Shown one piece after another: positions 35,360 through 44,644 of a DNA stretch of 64,000 nt (positions within the stretch are counted from its first letter, which is position 1; every line of letters begins with the position of its first letter). The stretch comes from Bacteroidales bacterium. Lineage in GTDB: Bacteria > Bacteroidota > Bacteroidia > Bacteroidales > UBA12077. The notes under the pieces are model-generated. The model did not search any database and had not been told where the DNA came from. It saw nothing but the letters and a program-made list of their open reading frames with translations. The stretch is from assembly GCA_013138975.1 (NCBI GenBank), contig WTBR01000132.1, forward strand, positions 23,311-87,310, in the 5' to 3' direction. Both the position numbers and the translations under genes were made by a program.

Positions 35360-36787
35360 TTAATCTACTTTCATAACATATATCTGACCCGATCTGTAAT
35401 CAATTACTTTAACCTCTTGACCTTTATTTACATAACCTATTTCGGACATGGCATCATATATTTCTTCATCAATTTCAACCTTACCGCTAGGCCTTAAATC
35501 TGTTGCGGCAATTCCAATACTACCGATTAATTCTTTTTGTTTGCTTTCAACTCCAACAAATCCGTCTTCTTTCTTTTGGGTTGAATTTAAAACGATCCAT
35601 GAAAAGGCTTGAGAAGTAAGCATTTTTTTACTTAGATAAAGCGATAGTATAAAAGATAGAAATAGCGAAACAGAAACAATCAATAATGATTTCAGAACAG
35701 TTACAATAGCTTCAGTGGCATGAAATTCAAATTCAAAAATAATGTTATCAACCATACTTAGCACCAAGCCAGTTATAGCTAAAATGAGTCCTCCAATTCC
35801 GGCAATACCAAATCCTGGTATAACAAATATTTCAAGAATTATTAAAATCAAACCAATTACAAAAATAACCATCTCCCAGTTTTCTGCTAATCCTTCTAAG
35901 TATAGTGGAGCAAAATATAATATTGCTGCTAGAATTGCTGCGCCAAGAGGAAATCCTATTCCCGGACTTTGCAATTCAAAATAAATACCTCCTGCAATAA
36001 GCATAATCAATATACCTTGTACGGCAGGACTAACTAAAAAACCTATCATATTTTCCAGTTTAGTAGGCTCATATTTGCTAATTACATAGTTATCAATTTT
36101 AGCATGTACAAGTAGTTCTTTAATATCTTCAACTATTGCTTCGCAATATCCGTTTTCTAAGGCTTCGTTAGCTGTAAAAGCTACGATTTTTCCGGTATCA
36201 ATAACATTTTCAATATACATTCTTGGATCAACCATAGCTTCTGCTATTTTCGGATCTCTCCGCCATTTTAAAATAGTGTCACCGGATTCAGTTATAATTG
36301 TATCTTTCCCATGAGCTTCTGCTGTTGCTCTCATTGTCGATCGCATATACGATTGGTATTTTTCAGGCATTATTTTACCTGTTTGATCAACAACCGAAGC
36401 CGATCCAATCTTTGCTCCGGTTTTCATGTAAATTCTGTCAGCAGCAATGGAAATTAATGCTCCAGCCGAAGCAGCATTATTCACAATATATACATAAACA
36501 GGAACAGGACTGTTTAGAATTTTTGTTCGTATTGAATCAGCCATGTTTACCATGCCGCCATACGTGTTTACATTAATTATAATATAATCGGCATTAGCTT
36601 TTTTAGCTTCATCAAAACTTTTCATGGTTTTTCTCCACATTCCGGGATCAATATCTTTATTTATATCAAAAATAAAAACCTTTGTTTTTGTGGAATCGGG
36701 AGTTTGTATGGTATCGTTTTGTGCAATCAATATTGAACTGTGTAATATTATTGCAATTACAATAAGTAGAGCTTTTATATTTTTCAT
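35360..36787 (-). CDS. NfeD/SppA-like membrane serine protease
   Basis: 475 residues. Signal peptide, then a ClpP/SppA-fold protease domain (about 28-245) with VNTYGGMVNMADSI and the catalytic serine region NNAASAGALISIAADRIYM, and a Lys in the MPEKYQSYMRS segment as in 1510-N-type Ser-Lys proteases. Next are four to five membrane helices (about 250-385), then a C-terminal NfeD OB-fold (about 405-475, LIGSIGIAATDLRPSGKVEIDEEIYDA and GQEVKVI). The full-length form is linked to membrane quality control with stomatin/floA proteins, which are not adjacent here. Confidence 0.87.
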   Translation of the reverse strand: MKNIKALLIVIAIILHSSILIAQNDTIQTPDSTKTKVFIFDINKDIDPGMWRKTMKSFDEAKKANADYIIINVNTYGGMVNMADSIRTKILNSPVPVYVYIVNNAASAGALISIAADRIYMKTGAKIGSASVVDQTGKIMPEKYQSYMRSTMRATAEAHGKDTIITESGDTILKWRRDPKIAEAMVDPRMYIENVIDTGKIVAFTANEALENGYCEAIVEDIKELLVHAKIDNYVISKYEPTKLENMIGFLVSPAVQGILIMLIAGGIYFELQSPGIGFPLGAAILAAILYFAPLYLEGLAENWEMVIFVIGLILIILEIFVIPGFGIAGIGGLILAITGLVLSMVDNIIFEFEFHATEAIVTVLKSLLIVSVSLFLSFILSLYLSKKMLTSQAFSWIVLNSTQKKEDGFVGVESKQKELIGSIGIAATDLRPSGKVEIDEEIYDAMSEIGYVNKGQEVKVIDYRSGQIYVMKVD

Positions 36788-36822
36788 ATTCTTATTTTAA
36801 ATCAATGTAGATTATATAATTT

Positions 36823-37578
36823 TTATTGAAAGTCTTTTGCAAATTCTAAAAATAAATTCATTCCATTAATCTTTTTTTCATCTAGCTGGAAATCAATATT
36901 TTTCTCAAGATATGTTTTTGGGCTAATATGATTTGATATAACTGAAAAATCGTAAGTTTTTATAACATCATCAATACGATCTAATCCATTCTTTAAAGCG
37001 GCATTAAACTCTGTTTTAAAAGTGCTTCCTAAATTTTTGTTGCTAACCCAGGCAGCAAAAACAAATGGCAGTTTTGTGTTTTTAATCCATTCTTCCGCAA
37101 GATCGTAAACAAATGGGAATTTTTTTTCAACGACTAATGCTTTATCGCCTATAATTACTGCGGCTTCATTTTCTTTAATCCTATTTTCAAATCCATCTGA
37201 TGTATCAGTCCATTTTACATTTATCTTCCAAAATTTTTTGGCAAGAATACGTGTTAGCATAACCGAAGATCTTGAATGATAATCAAGATAAATAGTGTCA
37301 ATCTCATTTAAAGGTTTATATGATGCTAAAATAACTGAACGAACAGGCCCCGATGCTCCAATACAATAATCTGAAATAATCTCGGAGTGATTAAGTTTTG
37401 GAATAACTGCTACAGGGATTAAGCCCAAATCAACCTTATTATCTAATAGTTTTTGTGCACAAACCGAAGGAATATCTTTTGCAAGTTCTATATGGTTTAT
37501 TATATCACTATTTTCAATTCCATAAATAAACGGAAGAGTATTAGTATAGGATACTGCTGATATTTTAATTTTTGTCAT
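36823..37578 (-). CDS. mqnA: Chorismate dehydratase MqnA (futalosine pathway)
   Basis: 251 residues. Periplasmic-binding-protein-like fold with family text: KISAVSYTNTLPFIYGI, DLGLIPVAVIPKL, YCIGASGPVRSVILAS, YLDYHSRSSVMLTRIL, AAVIIGDKALV and YDLAEEWIKNTKLPFVFAAWV. MqnA dehydrates chorismate to 3-enolpyruvylbenzoate, the first step of futalosine-type menaquinone synthesis. No other mqn genes are linked; the UbiA-like prenyltransferase at 5908-6792 could supply the later prenylation. It is 35 bp upstream of the NfeD gene on the same strand. Confidence 0.9.
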   Translation of the reverse strand: MTKIKISAVSYTNTLPFIYGIENSDIINHIELAKDIPSVCAQKLLDNKVDLGLIPVAVIPKLNHSEIISDYCIGASGPVRSVILASYKPLNEIDTIYLDYHSRSSVMLTRILAKKFWKINVKWTDTSDGFENRIKENEAAVIIGDKALVVEKKFPFVYDLAEEWIKNTKLPFVFAAWVSNKNLGSTFKTEFNAALKNGLDRIDDVIKTYDFSVISNHISPKTYLEKNIDFQLDEKKINGMNLFLEFAKDFQ

Positions 37579-37708
37579 TTCTGTAAAATTAGCTTAACAA
37601 ATATACAATTGCTCTTACTATTATAATAGTAAAGTAAATTGTTTTTGTTTATTTTGTAGTTGAAATTATTTGTACCTATAATAGCGAAATATATTTAAAA
37701 ATACAATT

Positions 37709-39052
37709 ATGAGCATAACAACATTAACAGCAATATCACCAATTGATGGACGTTATAGAAATAAAGTAGATGAATTGGGGACGTACTTTTCTGAATTTGG
37801 ATTAATTAAATACAGGGTTCTGGTTGAGATAGAGTATTTTATTGCTTTATGTGAATCACCTATTCCTCAATTGTCCGATTTTGAGAAAAAAAAATATTCT
37901 GATTTACGCAGTATTTATAATGATTTTAGTACTGAAGATGCTCAAAAGATTAAGGATATAGAGAAAGTTACAAATCACGATGTGAAAGCTGTAGAATATT
38001 TTTTAAAAGAGAAATTCGATGAATTAAATCTTGAGAGATATAAAGAGTTTATTCATTTTGGTTTGACATCTCAGGATGTGAATAATACAGCAACTCCATG
38101 TTCATTGAGAGATGCCGTTGAAAATGTTTATTATCCTGTTTATAATGAGTTGTTAGATAAATTAAAATCTTTGGCAGAAGATTGGAAAAATATTTCAATG
38201 TTGGCACGTACTCATGGTCAGCCAGCATCTCCAACTCGTTTAGGAAAAGAAATAAGTGTTTTTGTAGAAAGACTTGAGAGACAAGTAGAGCAATTAAAAT
38301 CGATTCCTTTTTCTGCTAAATTTGGAGGAGCAACAGGGAATTTCAACGCACATCATGTTGCATATCCTGAAATTGACTGGAATCAATTTGGAAACCGATT
38401 TGTGAATGATATATTAAAACTACATCGTTCACAGCCTACAACTCAAATTGAGCATTACGATAATATTGCTGCTACCTTTGATGCAATGAAAAGAATAAAT
38501 TCTATTCTAATTGATTTATCCCGGGATTTCTGGACTTATATTTCAATGAATTATTTCAAGCAAAAAGTTGTAAAAGGAGAAGTTGGTTCATCGGCAATGC
38601 CGCATAAAGTAAACCCTATTGATTATGAAAATGCAGAAGGTAATTTGGGAATTGCTAATGCATTGAACGAGCATTTAGCTGCTAAGCTGCCAATTTCAAG
38701 ATTGCAAAGAGATCTTACCGATTCTACCGTTTTAAGAAATATAGGTGTTCCAATTGCGCATTCAATCATTGCATTTAAATCTTTATTAAAAGGTTTGGGT
38801 AAAGTTATTGTAAACGAAAATGTCATAAAGGCAGATTTAGAAGAAAATTGGGCTGTTGTTGCAGAAGCTATTCAGACTGTTTTACGCAGAGAAGCATATC
38901 CAAAACCTTACGAGGCATTAAAAGATTTAACACGTACAGGTGATAAAATTACTAAAGCCAGTATTCATCAATTTATTGATAATTTAAATCTTTCAAGTAA
39001 TCTTAAAGAAGAATTGAAAAAGATTACTCCTTTTAATTACACAGGAATATAA
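37709..39052 (+). CDS. purB: Adenylosuccinate lyase
   Basis: 447 residues. Fumarase/aspartase-superfamily enzyme that removes fumarate from SAICAR and adenylosuccinate in purine synthesis. Motifs: SPIDGRYRNKVDELGTYFSE, HFGLTSQDVNNTATP, ARTHGQPASPTRLGKE and the signature loop GSSAMPHKVNPIDYENAEGN holding the catalytic serine. The length matches the shorter PurB clade found in Bacteroidota and E. coli. Single gene; an ABC exporter follows 65 bp later and may be co-transcribed. Confidence 0.96.
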   Translation: MSITTLTAISPIDGRYRNKVDELGTYFSEFGLIKYRVLVEIEYFIALCESPIPQLSDFEKKKYSDLRSIYNDFSTEDAQKIKDIEKVTNHDVKAVEYFLKEKFDELNLERYKEFIHFGLTSQDVNNTATPCSLRDAVENVYYPVYNELLDKLKSLAEDWKNISMLARTHGQPASPTRLGKEISVFVERLERQVEQLKSIPFSAKFGGATGNFNAHHVAYPEIDWNQFGNRFVNDILKLHRSQPTTQIEHYDNIAATFDAMKRINSILIDLSRDFWTYISMNYFKQKVVKGEVGSSAMPHKVNPIDYENAEGNLGIANALNEHLAAKLPISRLQRDLTDSTVLRNIGVPIAHSIIAFKSLLKGLGKVIVNENVIKADLEENWAVVAEAIQTVLRREAYPKPYEALKDLTRTGDKITKASIHQFIDNLNLSSNLKEELKKITPFNYTGI

Positions 39053-39117
39053 TTTGACTTTCAGAAAATAAACTAAATTGTTTTACCTTTGGTTACACCG
39101 GAGGTAAAACAATTTCT

Positions 39118-40941
39118 ATGAACAAATTTTTATCAATATTAAAGTATTTAATACCTTACTGGCTTACTGCACTATTAAGTGTAATATTAAATTTATTAGC
39201 TGCGATATTTTCAGTAATTTCATTTACAATGGTAATTCCATTTTTAGGATTACTGTTTTCTACTCAGAAATTTATTTCGAATCCGGTTGTTTTTAAATTG
39301 TCGGTTGAGGCTATTAGTCAGAGTTTTAATTATTATTTAGGACAAATTGTTACAGATAAAGGACAACTTCAAGCATTGTTATTTATTATTCTCATTGTTT
39401 TAACTTCAACTATTCTTAAAAATATTTTCTTATTTATTGCTAAGGTTTTAGTTATTAATATTCGCACAGGAGTTGTTAAAGATGTGCGAAATGATCTTAT
39501 GAATAAAATATTATATTTTGATTTAAGCTATTTTTCTGATGAGAAACGAGGAGATATAATTTCAAAGATGATTATTGATGTAAAAGAAATTGAAATTTCA
39601 ATTATATCATCTCTTGAGATGCTTTTTAAAGATCCGATCCTGTTTGTCGTATATTTTATCGTATTATTTTCGATGAGTTCTGAACTTTCATTTTTAGTTA
39701 TTTTAATTTTTCCTGTGTCAACATTAATTATTGGTCAAATCGGCAAGACAATAAGGAAAAAAACTATTCGTGGGCAACAGAAAATGGGAGCCCTGGTTGG
39801 AATGCTTGAAGAAACATTATCGGGAATAAAAATTGTAAAGGCCTTTAATGCGGAAACGTTAGTTGAAGATAGGTTTAAGAAACTGAATCTGTTTTATAGT
39901 AATTTATTTAGTAAAGTTTGGAGACGAAGAACATTAGCCAATCCTGTAAGTGATATATTAACAACAATATCTATTTTACTAATCATGTGGTTCGGTGGTA
40001 AAATGGTTCTTAATGCCGATGGAAGTCTTTCTTCACAAGTTTTTATAGGATACTTAGCCGTATTTACACAAGTTATTAGCCCAGTCAAATCATTCTCAAA
40101 TGGTTACTATAACATTATTAAGGGATTAGCTTCTGTAGAAAGGATTAATTCAATATTATTACAGAAATTTAATATTACAAATGTTGCAAATGCCATTGAT
40201 ATCAGTGATTTTAAGGATAAAATAGAATTTAGAGATATCGTTTTTGCTTATGAAGATGATTCTAAAGTTATTTTAAGTGGAATTAATTTTACAATAGAAA
40301 AAGGTCAAACTATTGCATTGGTTGGACAATCAGGTTCAGGCAAATCAACTATTGTTGATCTTATTCCTCGTTTTTTTGATCCATTAAGAGGAGAAATATT
40401 GATTGATAGTATTTCATTGAAAGAATATAATATTAATTCTTTGAGAAGCTTATTTGGGTATGTAAATCAAGAACCTGTATTATTTAATGATACTATATAT
40501 AATAATATATTATTTGGAAATCCGAATGCTTCTGAAGATGAAATTACGATAGCGGCAAAATTATCTTTTGCTCACGATTTCATTCTTGAAAAAGAAATGG
40601 GCTACAATACAAATTTGGGTGAGGATGGAGGTAAATTATCTTTAGGCGAAAAACAGCGTATAAGTATTGCCAGGGCTATATTAAAGAATGCTCCTATTTT
40701 AATTCTTGATGAAGCTACTTCAGCATTAGACTATGAGTCGGAATTAATGGTAAGAAAAGCTCTAGGATACCTAATGAAAGATAAAACAACGATTGTTATA
40801 GCACATCGTTTATTAACAATAAAAAATGCAGATAAAATTATTGTTATTGATCAAGGAAAGATTGTTGAGCAGGGAACTCACGAAGAATTGTTAAAATTAA
40901 ATGGTCACTATAAAAAACTAACCGAATTTGAATTTTTATAA
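39118..40941 (+). CDS. MsbA-like ABC exporter (half transporter)
   Basis: 607 residues. A six-helix transmembrane domain (about 1-340) is fused to an ATPase domain with Walker A GQSGSGKST (403-411), Q-loop QEPVLFND, signature LSLGEKQ (507-513), Walker B ILILDEATSALD and the switch His in IAHRLL. Such homodimeric exporters flip lipids (MsbA) or export drugs. There is no N-terminal C39 peptidase domain, so it is not a double-glycine peptide exporter on sequence grounds. Lipid A export is plausible but not proven. Confidence 0.88.
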   Translation: MNKFLSILKYLIPYWLTALLSVILNLLAAIFSVISFTMVIPFLGLLFSTQKFISNPVVFKLSVEAISQSFNYYLGQIVTDKGQLQALLFIILIVLTSTILKNIFLFIAKVLVINIRTGVVKDVRNDLMNKILYFDLSYFSDEKRGDIISKMIIDVKEIEISIISSLEMLFKDPILFVVYFIVLFSMSSELSFLVILIFPVSTLIIGQIGKTIRKKTIRGQQKMGALVGMLEETLSGIKIVKAFNAETLVEDRFKKLNLFYSNLFSKVWRRRTLANPVSDILTTISILLIMWFGGKMVLNADGSLSSQVFIGYLAVFTQVISPVKSFSNGYYNIIKGLASVERINSILLQKFNITNVANAIDISDFKDKIEFRDIVFAYEDDSKVILSGINFTIEKGQTIALVGQSGSGKSTIVDLIPRFFDPLRGEILIDSISLKEYNINSLRSLFGYVNQEPVLFNDTIYNNILFGNPNASEDEITIAAKLSFAHDFILEKEMGYNTNLGEDGGKLSLGEKQRISIARAILKNAPILILDEATSALDYESELMVRKALGYLMKDKTTIVIAHRLLTIKNADKIIVIDQGKIVEQGTHEELLKLNGHYKKLTEFEFL

Positions 40942-40944
40942 AAT

Positions 40945-40979
40945 AAAAAAAGCAACTCTAAATGAGTTGCTTTTTTGTT
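40945..40979. terminator. Bidirectional intrinsic terminator
   Basis: GCAACTC (40952-40958) pairs with GAGTTGC (40964-40970) with A-runs to the left and T-runs to the right, making AAAAAAGCAACTC and its complement. It can end the ABC exporter transcript and, from the other side, the tRNA-Ser. Confidence 0.85.
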
Positions 40980-40980
40980 T

Positions 40981-41068
40981 TGGCGGAGAAAGAGGGATTC
41001 GAACCCCCGGTACCTTGCAGTACAATGGTTTTCAAGACCACCGCATTCGACCACTCTGCCATTTCTCC
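40981..41068 (-). tRNA. tRNA-Ser (anticodon TGA)
   Basis: Read on the minus strand: acceptor GGAGAAA with its partner TTTCTCC, D-arm with GCAGAGTGGTCGAATG, anticodon loop CTTGAAA (TGA), a long variable arm (GTACTGCAAGGTAC), T-arm GGTTCGAATCC, discriminator G and an encoded CCA. The long variable arm and anticodon identify serine (UCN, mainly UCA). Confidence 0.95.
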
Positions 41069-41262
41069 GTCGGCAAAAGTAGAATTATTTTTCAGTTGTG
41101 CAAAATTTTATGAAAAAAAAATTAAAATAATTTCAAATAGTCTTTTAACCTCCTGAGAATGCAATTTTTACAAGCGCTGCAATAAAATGATCATTTTTTC
41201 ATCATTTTTTTAACAAATTCTCACTTTTTCGTCAAATTTCACTATTTTTTTTTTGCTTAACA

Positions 41263-41293
41263 TTTGCTATACATGAGAAATAGTCTATATTTG
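41263..41293 (+). promoter_or_regulatory. Consensus Bacteroidota promoter of the HU gene
   Basis: TTTG at 41263-41266, exactly 19 bp, then TATATTTG at 41286-41293. This is a textbook TTTG-N19-TAnnTTTG arrangement, 55 bp before the HU start codon, consistent with strong expression. Confidence 0.75.
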
Positions 41294-41347
41294 TATGTAT
41301 AAGCTAAAAGAAACAAATATTTTACTAACCCTAAAAAATTTTTTATT

Positions 41348-41620
41348 ATGAACAAAGCAGAATTAATTGATGCAATTGCTGGTGGAGCTGAATTAACAAA
41401 AGCAGATTCTAAAAAAGCTTTAGATGCTTTTATTCAAAGTACTACTGCTTCTTTGAAAAAAGGTGATAGAGTAGCTTTAGTTGGTTTTGGTTCTTTTTCA
41501 GTAGCAAAAAGAAATGCAAGAACTGGTAGAAATCCTCAAACAGGTAAACCTATTACAATCAAAGCTAAAAATGTAGTTAAATTTAAAGCTGGAAGCGATT
41601 TGGCTGACGCTGTTCAATAA
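41348..41620 (+). CDS. HU family DNA-binding protein
   Basis: 90 residues, typical HU: MNKAELIDAIAGGAELTKAD, GDRVALVGFGSFSVAKRNAR, and the DNA-binding arm TGRNPQTGKPITIKAKNV. A nucleoid protein that bends DNA without strict sequence preference. It has a consensus promoter (41263-41293) and its own terminator (41641-41673), so it is a monocistronic gene. Confidence 0.95.
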   Translation: MNKAELIDAIAGGAELTKADSKKALDAFIQSTTASLKKGDRVALVGFGSFSVAKRNARTGRNPQTGKPITIKAKNVVKFKAGSDLADAVQ

Positions 41621-41640
41621 AAATATTGCTAACGTTTAGC

Positions 41641-41673
41641 AGGAGTACATTGAAAAATTGTACTCCTTTTTTT
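41641..41673 (+). terminator. Intrinsic terminator of the HU gene
   Basis: AGGAGTACA and TGTACTCCT form a 9-bp stem around ~7 bases, followed by a T run, 20 bp past the HU stop codon. Confidence 0.85.
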
Positions 41674-41693
41674 ATGGATATAATTTAGTTATT

Positions 41694-42371
41694 ATGGTTA
41701 GTGAGTTAGTAAATTTTCTTAAACAATTTGTTACCGATGGACGTAACGAGGTGTTTGATAAAGTTCTTAACAAAAGAACAAGATATATTACAGTAGCACT
41801 TGAAGATATTTATCAATCACAAAATGCTAGCGCAGTATTAAGAACTTCTGATTGCGTTGGAATACAAGATGTTCATATTATTGAAAATAGGAATAGCTTT
41901 GAAGTCAATCCTGATGTTGTTTTGGGATCTTCAAAATGGATAGATCTTAAAAAATATAATAGAGCCAAGAATAATTCCTTAGAAGCAATTAATAAGCTAC
42001 GTAAAAGTGGTTATAGAATTGTTGCAACAACTCCACATGCAAAAGATGTTGATTTGGATAACTTTGATCTTAATAAGGGGAAAGTTGCTCTTTTCTTTGG
42101 CACTGAGCAAACTGGTTTATCAGATTTAATAATTGAAAATGCAGATGAATATCTTAAAATTCCTATGCATGGATTTACTGAAAGTTTTAATATTTCAGTA
42201 TCGGCAGCAATTGTTTTACATCACTTAACAAATAAGCTTAGAAATTCAGAAGTAAATTGGCAATTGCCTGATTATGAAAAAGAAATAATAAAATTAGATT
42301 GGTTAACCACAACTATTAAAAGTTCGTCACTTCTTATGGAAGAATTTTTATCTATGAATAATAACCATTAA
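41694..42371 (+). CDS. trmH: SpoU/TrmH-family tRNA 2'-O-methyltransferase
   Basis: 225 residues from ATG 41694; the earlier in-frame start at 41658 lies in the HU terminator. SPOUT-fold methyltransferase with its three motifs: NASAVLRTSDCVGIQDVHIIE, VALFFGTEQTGLSD and IPMHGFTESFNISVSAAIVLHHL. The closest match is TrmH, which methylates Gm18 in tRNAs; the proximity of tRNA-Ser is probably coincidental. The C-terminus (DYEKEIIKLDWLTTTIKSSSLL) matches the TrmH extension. Confidence 0.87.
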   Translation: MVSELVNFLKQFVTDGRNEVFDKVLNKRTRYITVALEDIYQSQNASAVLRTSDCVGIQDVHIIENRNSFEVNPDVVLGSSKWIDLKKYNRAKNNSLEAINKLRKSGYRIVATTPHAKDVDLDNFDLNKGKVALFFGTEQTGLSDLIIENADEYLKIPMHGFTESFNISVSAAIVLHHLTNKLRNSEVNWQLPDYEKEIIKLDWLTTTIKSSSLLMEEFLSMNNNH

Positions 42372-42465
42372 TCATCTTTTAACGTATATTAATGTAAAAA
42401 ATTAAATTGAATATTTACATTACTTACCATAATTTTCCTATTTTTGGGATCTTAAGATAAAAAGT

Positions 42466-43170
42466 ATGAATTGTATTGTTATTGATGATGACGCCCTTTC
42501 AAGAAGAATAATTGAAGAATTTATTACTCGAACAGATTTTCTTGAACTTAAAAATTCTTTTCAAAATGCAGTTGAGGCTATTAATGCACTTGATAAAAGC
42601 ACTGAAGAAATTGATTTGATTTTTCTTGATATCGAAATGCCCGAGATGGATGGAATTGATTTTCTGAATACCTTAAAAATTTTACCACAGGTTATTATTA
42701 TATCTTCAAAAGAAAAATATGCAATAGAAGCTTTTGATTATGATGTAACAGATTATTTACTAAAGCCTCCTACATATGGACGTTTTTATAAAGCAGTGTT
42801 AAAATCAAAAACAATTCACGAAACAAAAAGCAATAAAGAAGTTGACGAAATTTTTATCAAAAAGAATTCGGCATTAGTACAATTAAAATATAATGATATT
42901 TTGTGGGTTGAAGCTTTAGAAAATTATGTTATTGTAAATTCATATAAGGAAAAATTTACAATACACTTTACAATGAAATCAATTGAAAGTCAACTTCCAA
43001 ATTCTCAATTTAAAAGAGTTCATCGTTCATATATTGTCAATGTTAAAAAAATTAATAGAATTGAAGATAATTCAATTTTTATTAAGAGTGATGAAGGAAT
43101 AAAGTCAATACCTATTGGGAAGGCCTATAAAGAAAAGTTTATGAAAGAAATTAATCTTATGGGTAAGTAA
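42466..43170 (+). CDS. LytTR-family response regulator
   Basis: 234 residues. Receiver domain (1-120) with acidic pocket DDD (7-9), phospho-acceptor Asp55 in IFLDIEMPEMDG and Lys100 in TDYLLKPP. The LytTR DNA-binding domain (about 130-232) has ILWVEALENYVIVN and FKRVHRSYIVNVKKINRI. A partner histidine kinase of the LytS type is not adjacent, which is common in Bacteroidota. TATTTTTG at 42439-42446 may be its -7 box. It ends in a terminator at 43198-43218. Confidence 0.9.
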   Translation: MNCIVIDDDALSRRIIEEFITRTDFLELKNSFQNAVEAINALDKSTEEIDLIFLDIEMPEMDGIDFLNTLKILPQVIIISSKEKYAIEAFDYDVTDYLLKPPTYGRFYKAVLKSKTIHETKSNKEVDEIFIKKNSALVQLKYNDILWVEALENYVIVNSYKEKFTIHFTMKSIESQLPNSQFKRVHRSYIVNVKKINRIEDNSIFIKSDEGIKSIPIGKAYKEKFMKEINLMGK

Positions 43171-43197
43171 ACCAGATAGATAATTATAAGAATTAAT

Positions 43198-43218
43198 AGG
43201 GGTTTATCCCCTTTTTTT
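43198..43218 (+). terminator. Intrinsic terminator of the LytTR gene
   Basis: A short GC stem (AGGGG/CCCCT around TTTAT) followed by seven T, 28 bp after the stop codon. Confidence 0.75.
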
Positions 43219-43235
43219 GTTTAAAAATATATAAT

Positions 43236-44438
43236 ATGATTTCACAAAGGCAATTGTTTTTAGAGCATGTTGGTCAAACTTCTGATTTTCCTTTACAATT
43301 GGAAATTGAAAGAGCACAGGGAATTTATATGTTCGATAGAAATAATAAATCATATATTGATTTAATTTCCGGAGTTTCAGTTAGTAATTTGGGTCATGTG
43401 CATCCCGAAGTTGTAAAAGCTATAAAAACGCAAGCTGAAAAGTATATGCACTTAATGGTTTATGGAGAATATATACAAACGCCTCAAGTTGAATTTGCTG
43501 AAAAGTTAACCAGTCTTTTACCTGAGAAACTAAATTCAGTATATTTTGTTAATTCAGGAAGCGAAGCCATTGAAGGTGCCTTAAAATTAGCTAAAAGATA
43601 TACAGGACGTTCCGAAATGATATCATTTAAAAATGCTTATCACGGAAGTACGCATGGAGCTTTAAGTGTAATGGGAAATGAAGAATTTAAAAATTCTTTT
43701 AGACCTTTATTGCCAAACGTAAATTTCATAAATTTTAATTCGATAGATGATTTAAAACTAATATCAGAAAAAACAGCTTGTGTATTGATTGAACCGATTC
43801 AGGGCGAAGCTGGTATTAGACTTCCTCAAAATGATTATTTAAAAGAACTTAGAAAGAAATGTGATGAAACAGGAACTTTATTAATATTTGATGAAATTCA
43901 AATAGGCTTTGGACGAACAGGAAGCTTATTTGCTTTTCAAGAATATGATGTTGTTCCTGATATTTTTACTATAGCAAAAGGAATGGGCGGAGGAATGCCA
44001 ATAGGAGCATTTGTTTCGTCCAATGATATTATGTCGAGTTTTAAAACTAATCCAATTCTAGGGCATATTACAACCTTTGGTGGGCATCCTGTTTCATGTG
44101 CTGCAGCGTGTGCATCGCTTGATGTTCTTTTAAATGAAAATATCATAGAAAAAGTTAAGAGTAAGGGAGAATTGTTTAAAAAATATCTAAATCATCCTGA
44201 AATAAAAGAAATTAGGGGAATTGGTTTATTTATGGCTGTTGAGTTACGAGATTTTAACCATGTGAAAAAAGTAATTGATATTGCTGTAGAAAAAGGATTA
44301 GTTACTGATTGGTTCTTGTTTCATGATAGTGCTTTTAGAATTGCACCACCCTTAATTATAACTGAAGAACAAATTAAAGAAGCGTGCGGTATTCTTATTG
44401 AATCCATTGAAGAATCAGTTAAATCAGTGAGACTTTGA
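43236..44438 (+). CDS. Class III aminotransferase
   Basis: 400 residues, fold-type I PLP enzyme: GVSVSNLGHVHPEVVKAI, YFVNSGSEAIEGALKLAKRYTGR, NAYHGSTHGALSVMG, IEPIQGEAGIRLP, IFDEIQIGFGRTG and the PLP lysine in TIAKGMGGGMPIGAFV. Relatives use acetylornithine, 4-aminobutyrate or other omega-amino donors; the substrate cannot be fixed here because no arg or gab genes are adjacent. The final residues SVRL and the stop codon are provided by the left end of the element at 44424-44600, so the native C-terminus has been replaced. Confidence 0.85.
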   Translation: MISQRQLFLEHVGQTSDFPLQLEIERAQGIYMFDRNNKSYIDLISGVSVSNLGHVHPEVVKAIKTQAEKYMHLMVYGEYIQTPQVEFAEKLTSLLPEKLNSVYFVNSGSEAIEGALKLAKRYTGRSEMISFKNAYHGSTHGALSVMGNEEFKNSFRPLLPNVNFINFNSIDDLKLISEKTACVLIEPIQGEAGIRLPQNDYLKELRKKCDETGTLLIFDEIQIGFGRTGSLFAFQEYDVVPDIFTIAKGMGGGMPIGAFVSSNDIMSSFKTNPILGHITTFGGHPVSCAAACASLDVLLNENIIEKVKSKGELFKKYLNHPEIKEIRGIGLFMAVELRDFNHVKKVIDIAVEKGLVTDWFLFHDSAFRIAPPLIITEEQIKEACGILIESIEESVKSVRL

Positions 44439-44600
44439 TTTTGTGAAACGAAATTAATTAGTCGAACTGATCCTGAGCGGACTCCACTGAGCTTGTCGAA
44501 GTGTAGTCGAAGGATCTCTTGGGTCTTATTCCACGTCACTTGTGGCGAAATAAAAAATAATTCCGAAACTGATACCCCATCCGCTTGTGGAGGGGAGTTT
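44424..44600. mobile_element. MITE-type element fused to the aminotransferase end
   Basis: Starts CAGTGAGACTTTGATTTTG, matching the left end of the element at 34640, then shares GTCGAACTGATCC, GGCGAAATAAAAA, TGATACCCC and TCCGCTTGTGG blocks and ends near GAGTTTCATTAAG. An inserted CTGAGCTTGTCGAAG palindrome core lies at about 44489-44503. The first 15 bases are translated as the end of the upstream gene. Exact right end and target duplication are unclear (TTAAAT is present on both sides). Confidence 0.55.
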
Positions 44601-44644
44601 CATTAAGTATTAAGAATTGATTTAAATGTATGATGATAATTAGT

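Noticed and set aside
39118..40941. ABC exporter as transporter of the GG peptides
   Set aside because: It lacks the N-terminal C39 peptidase domain and is 15 kb away beside purB; MsbA-like architecture.
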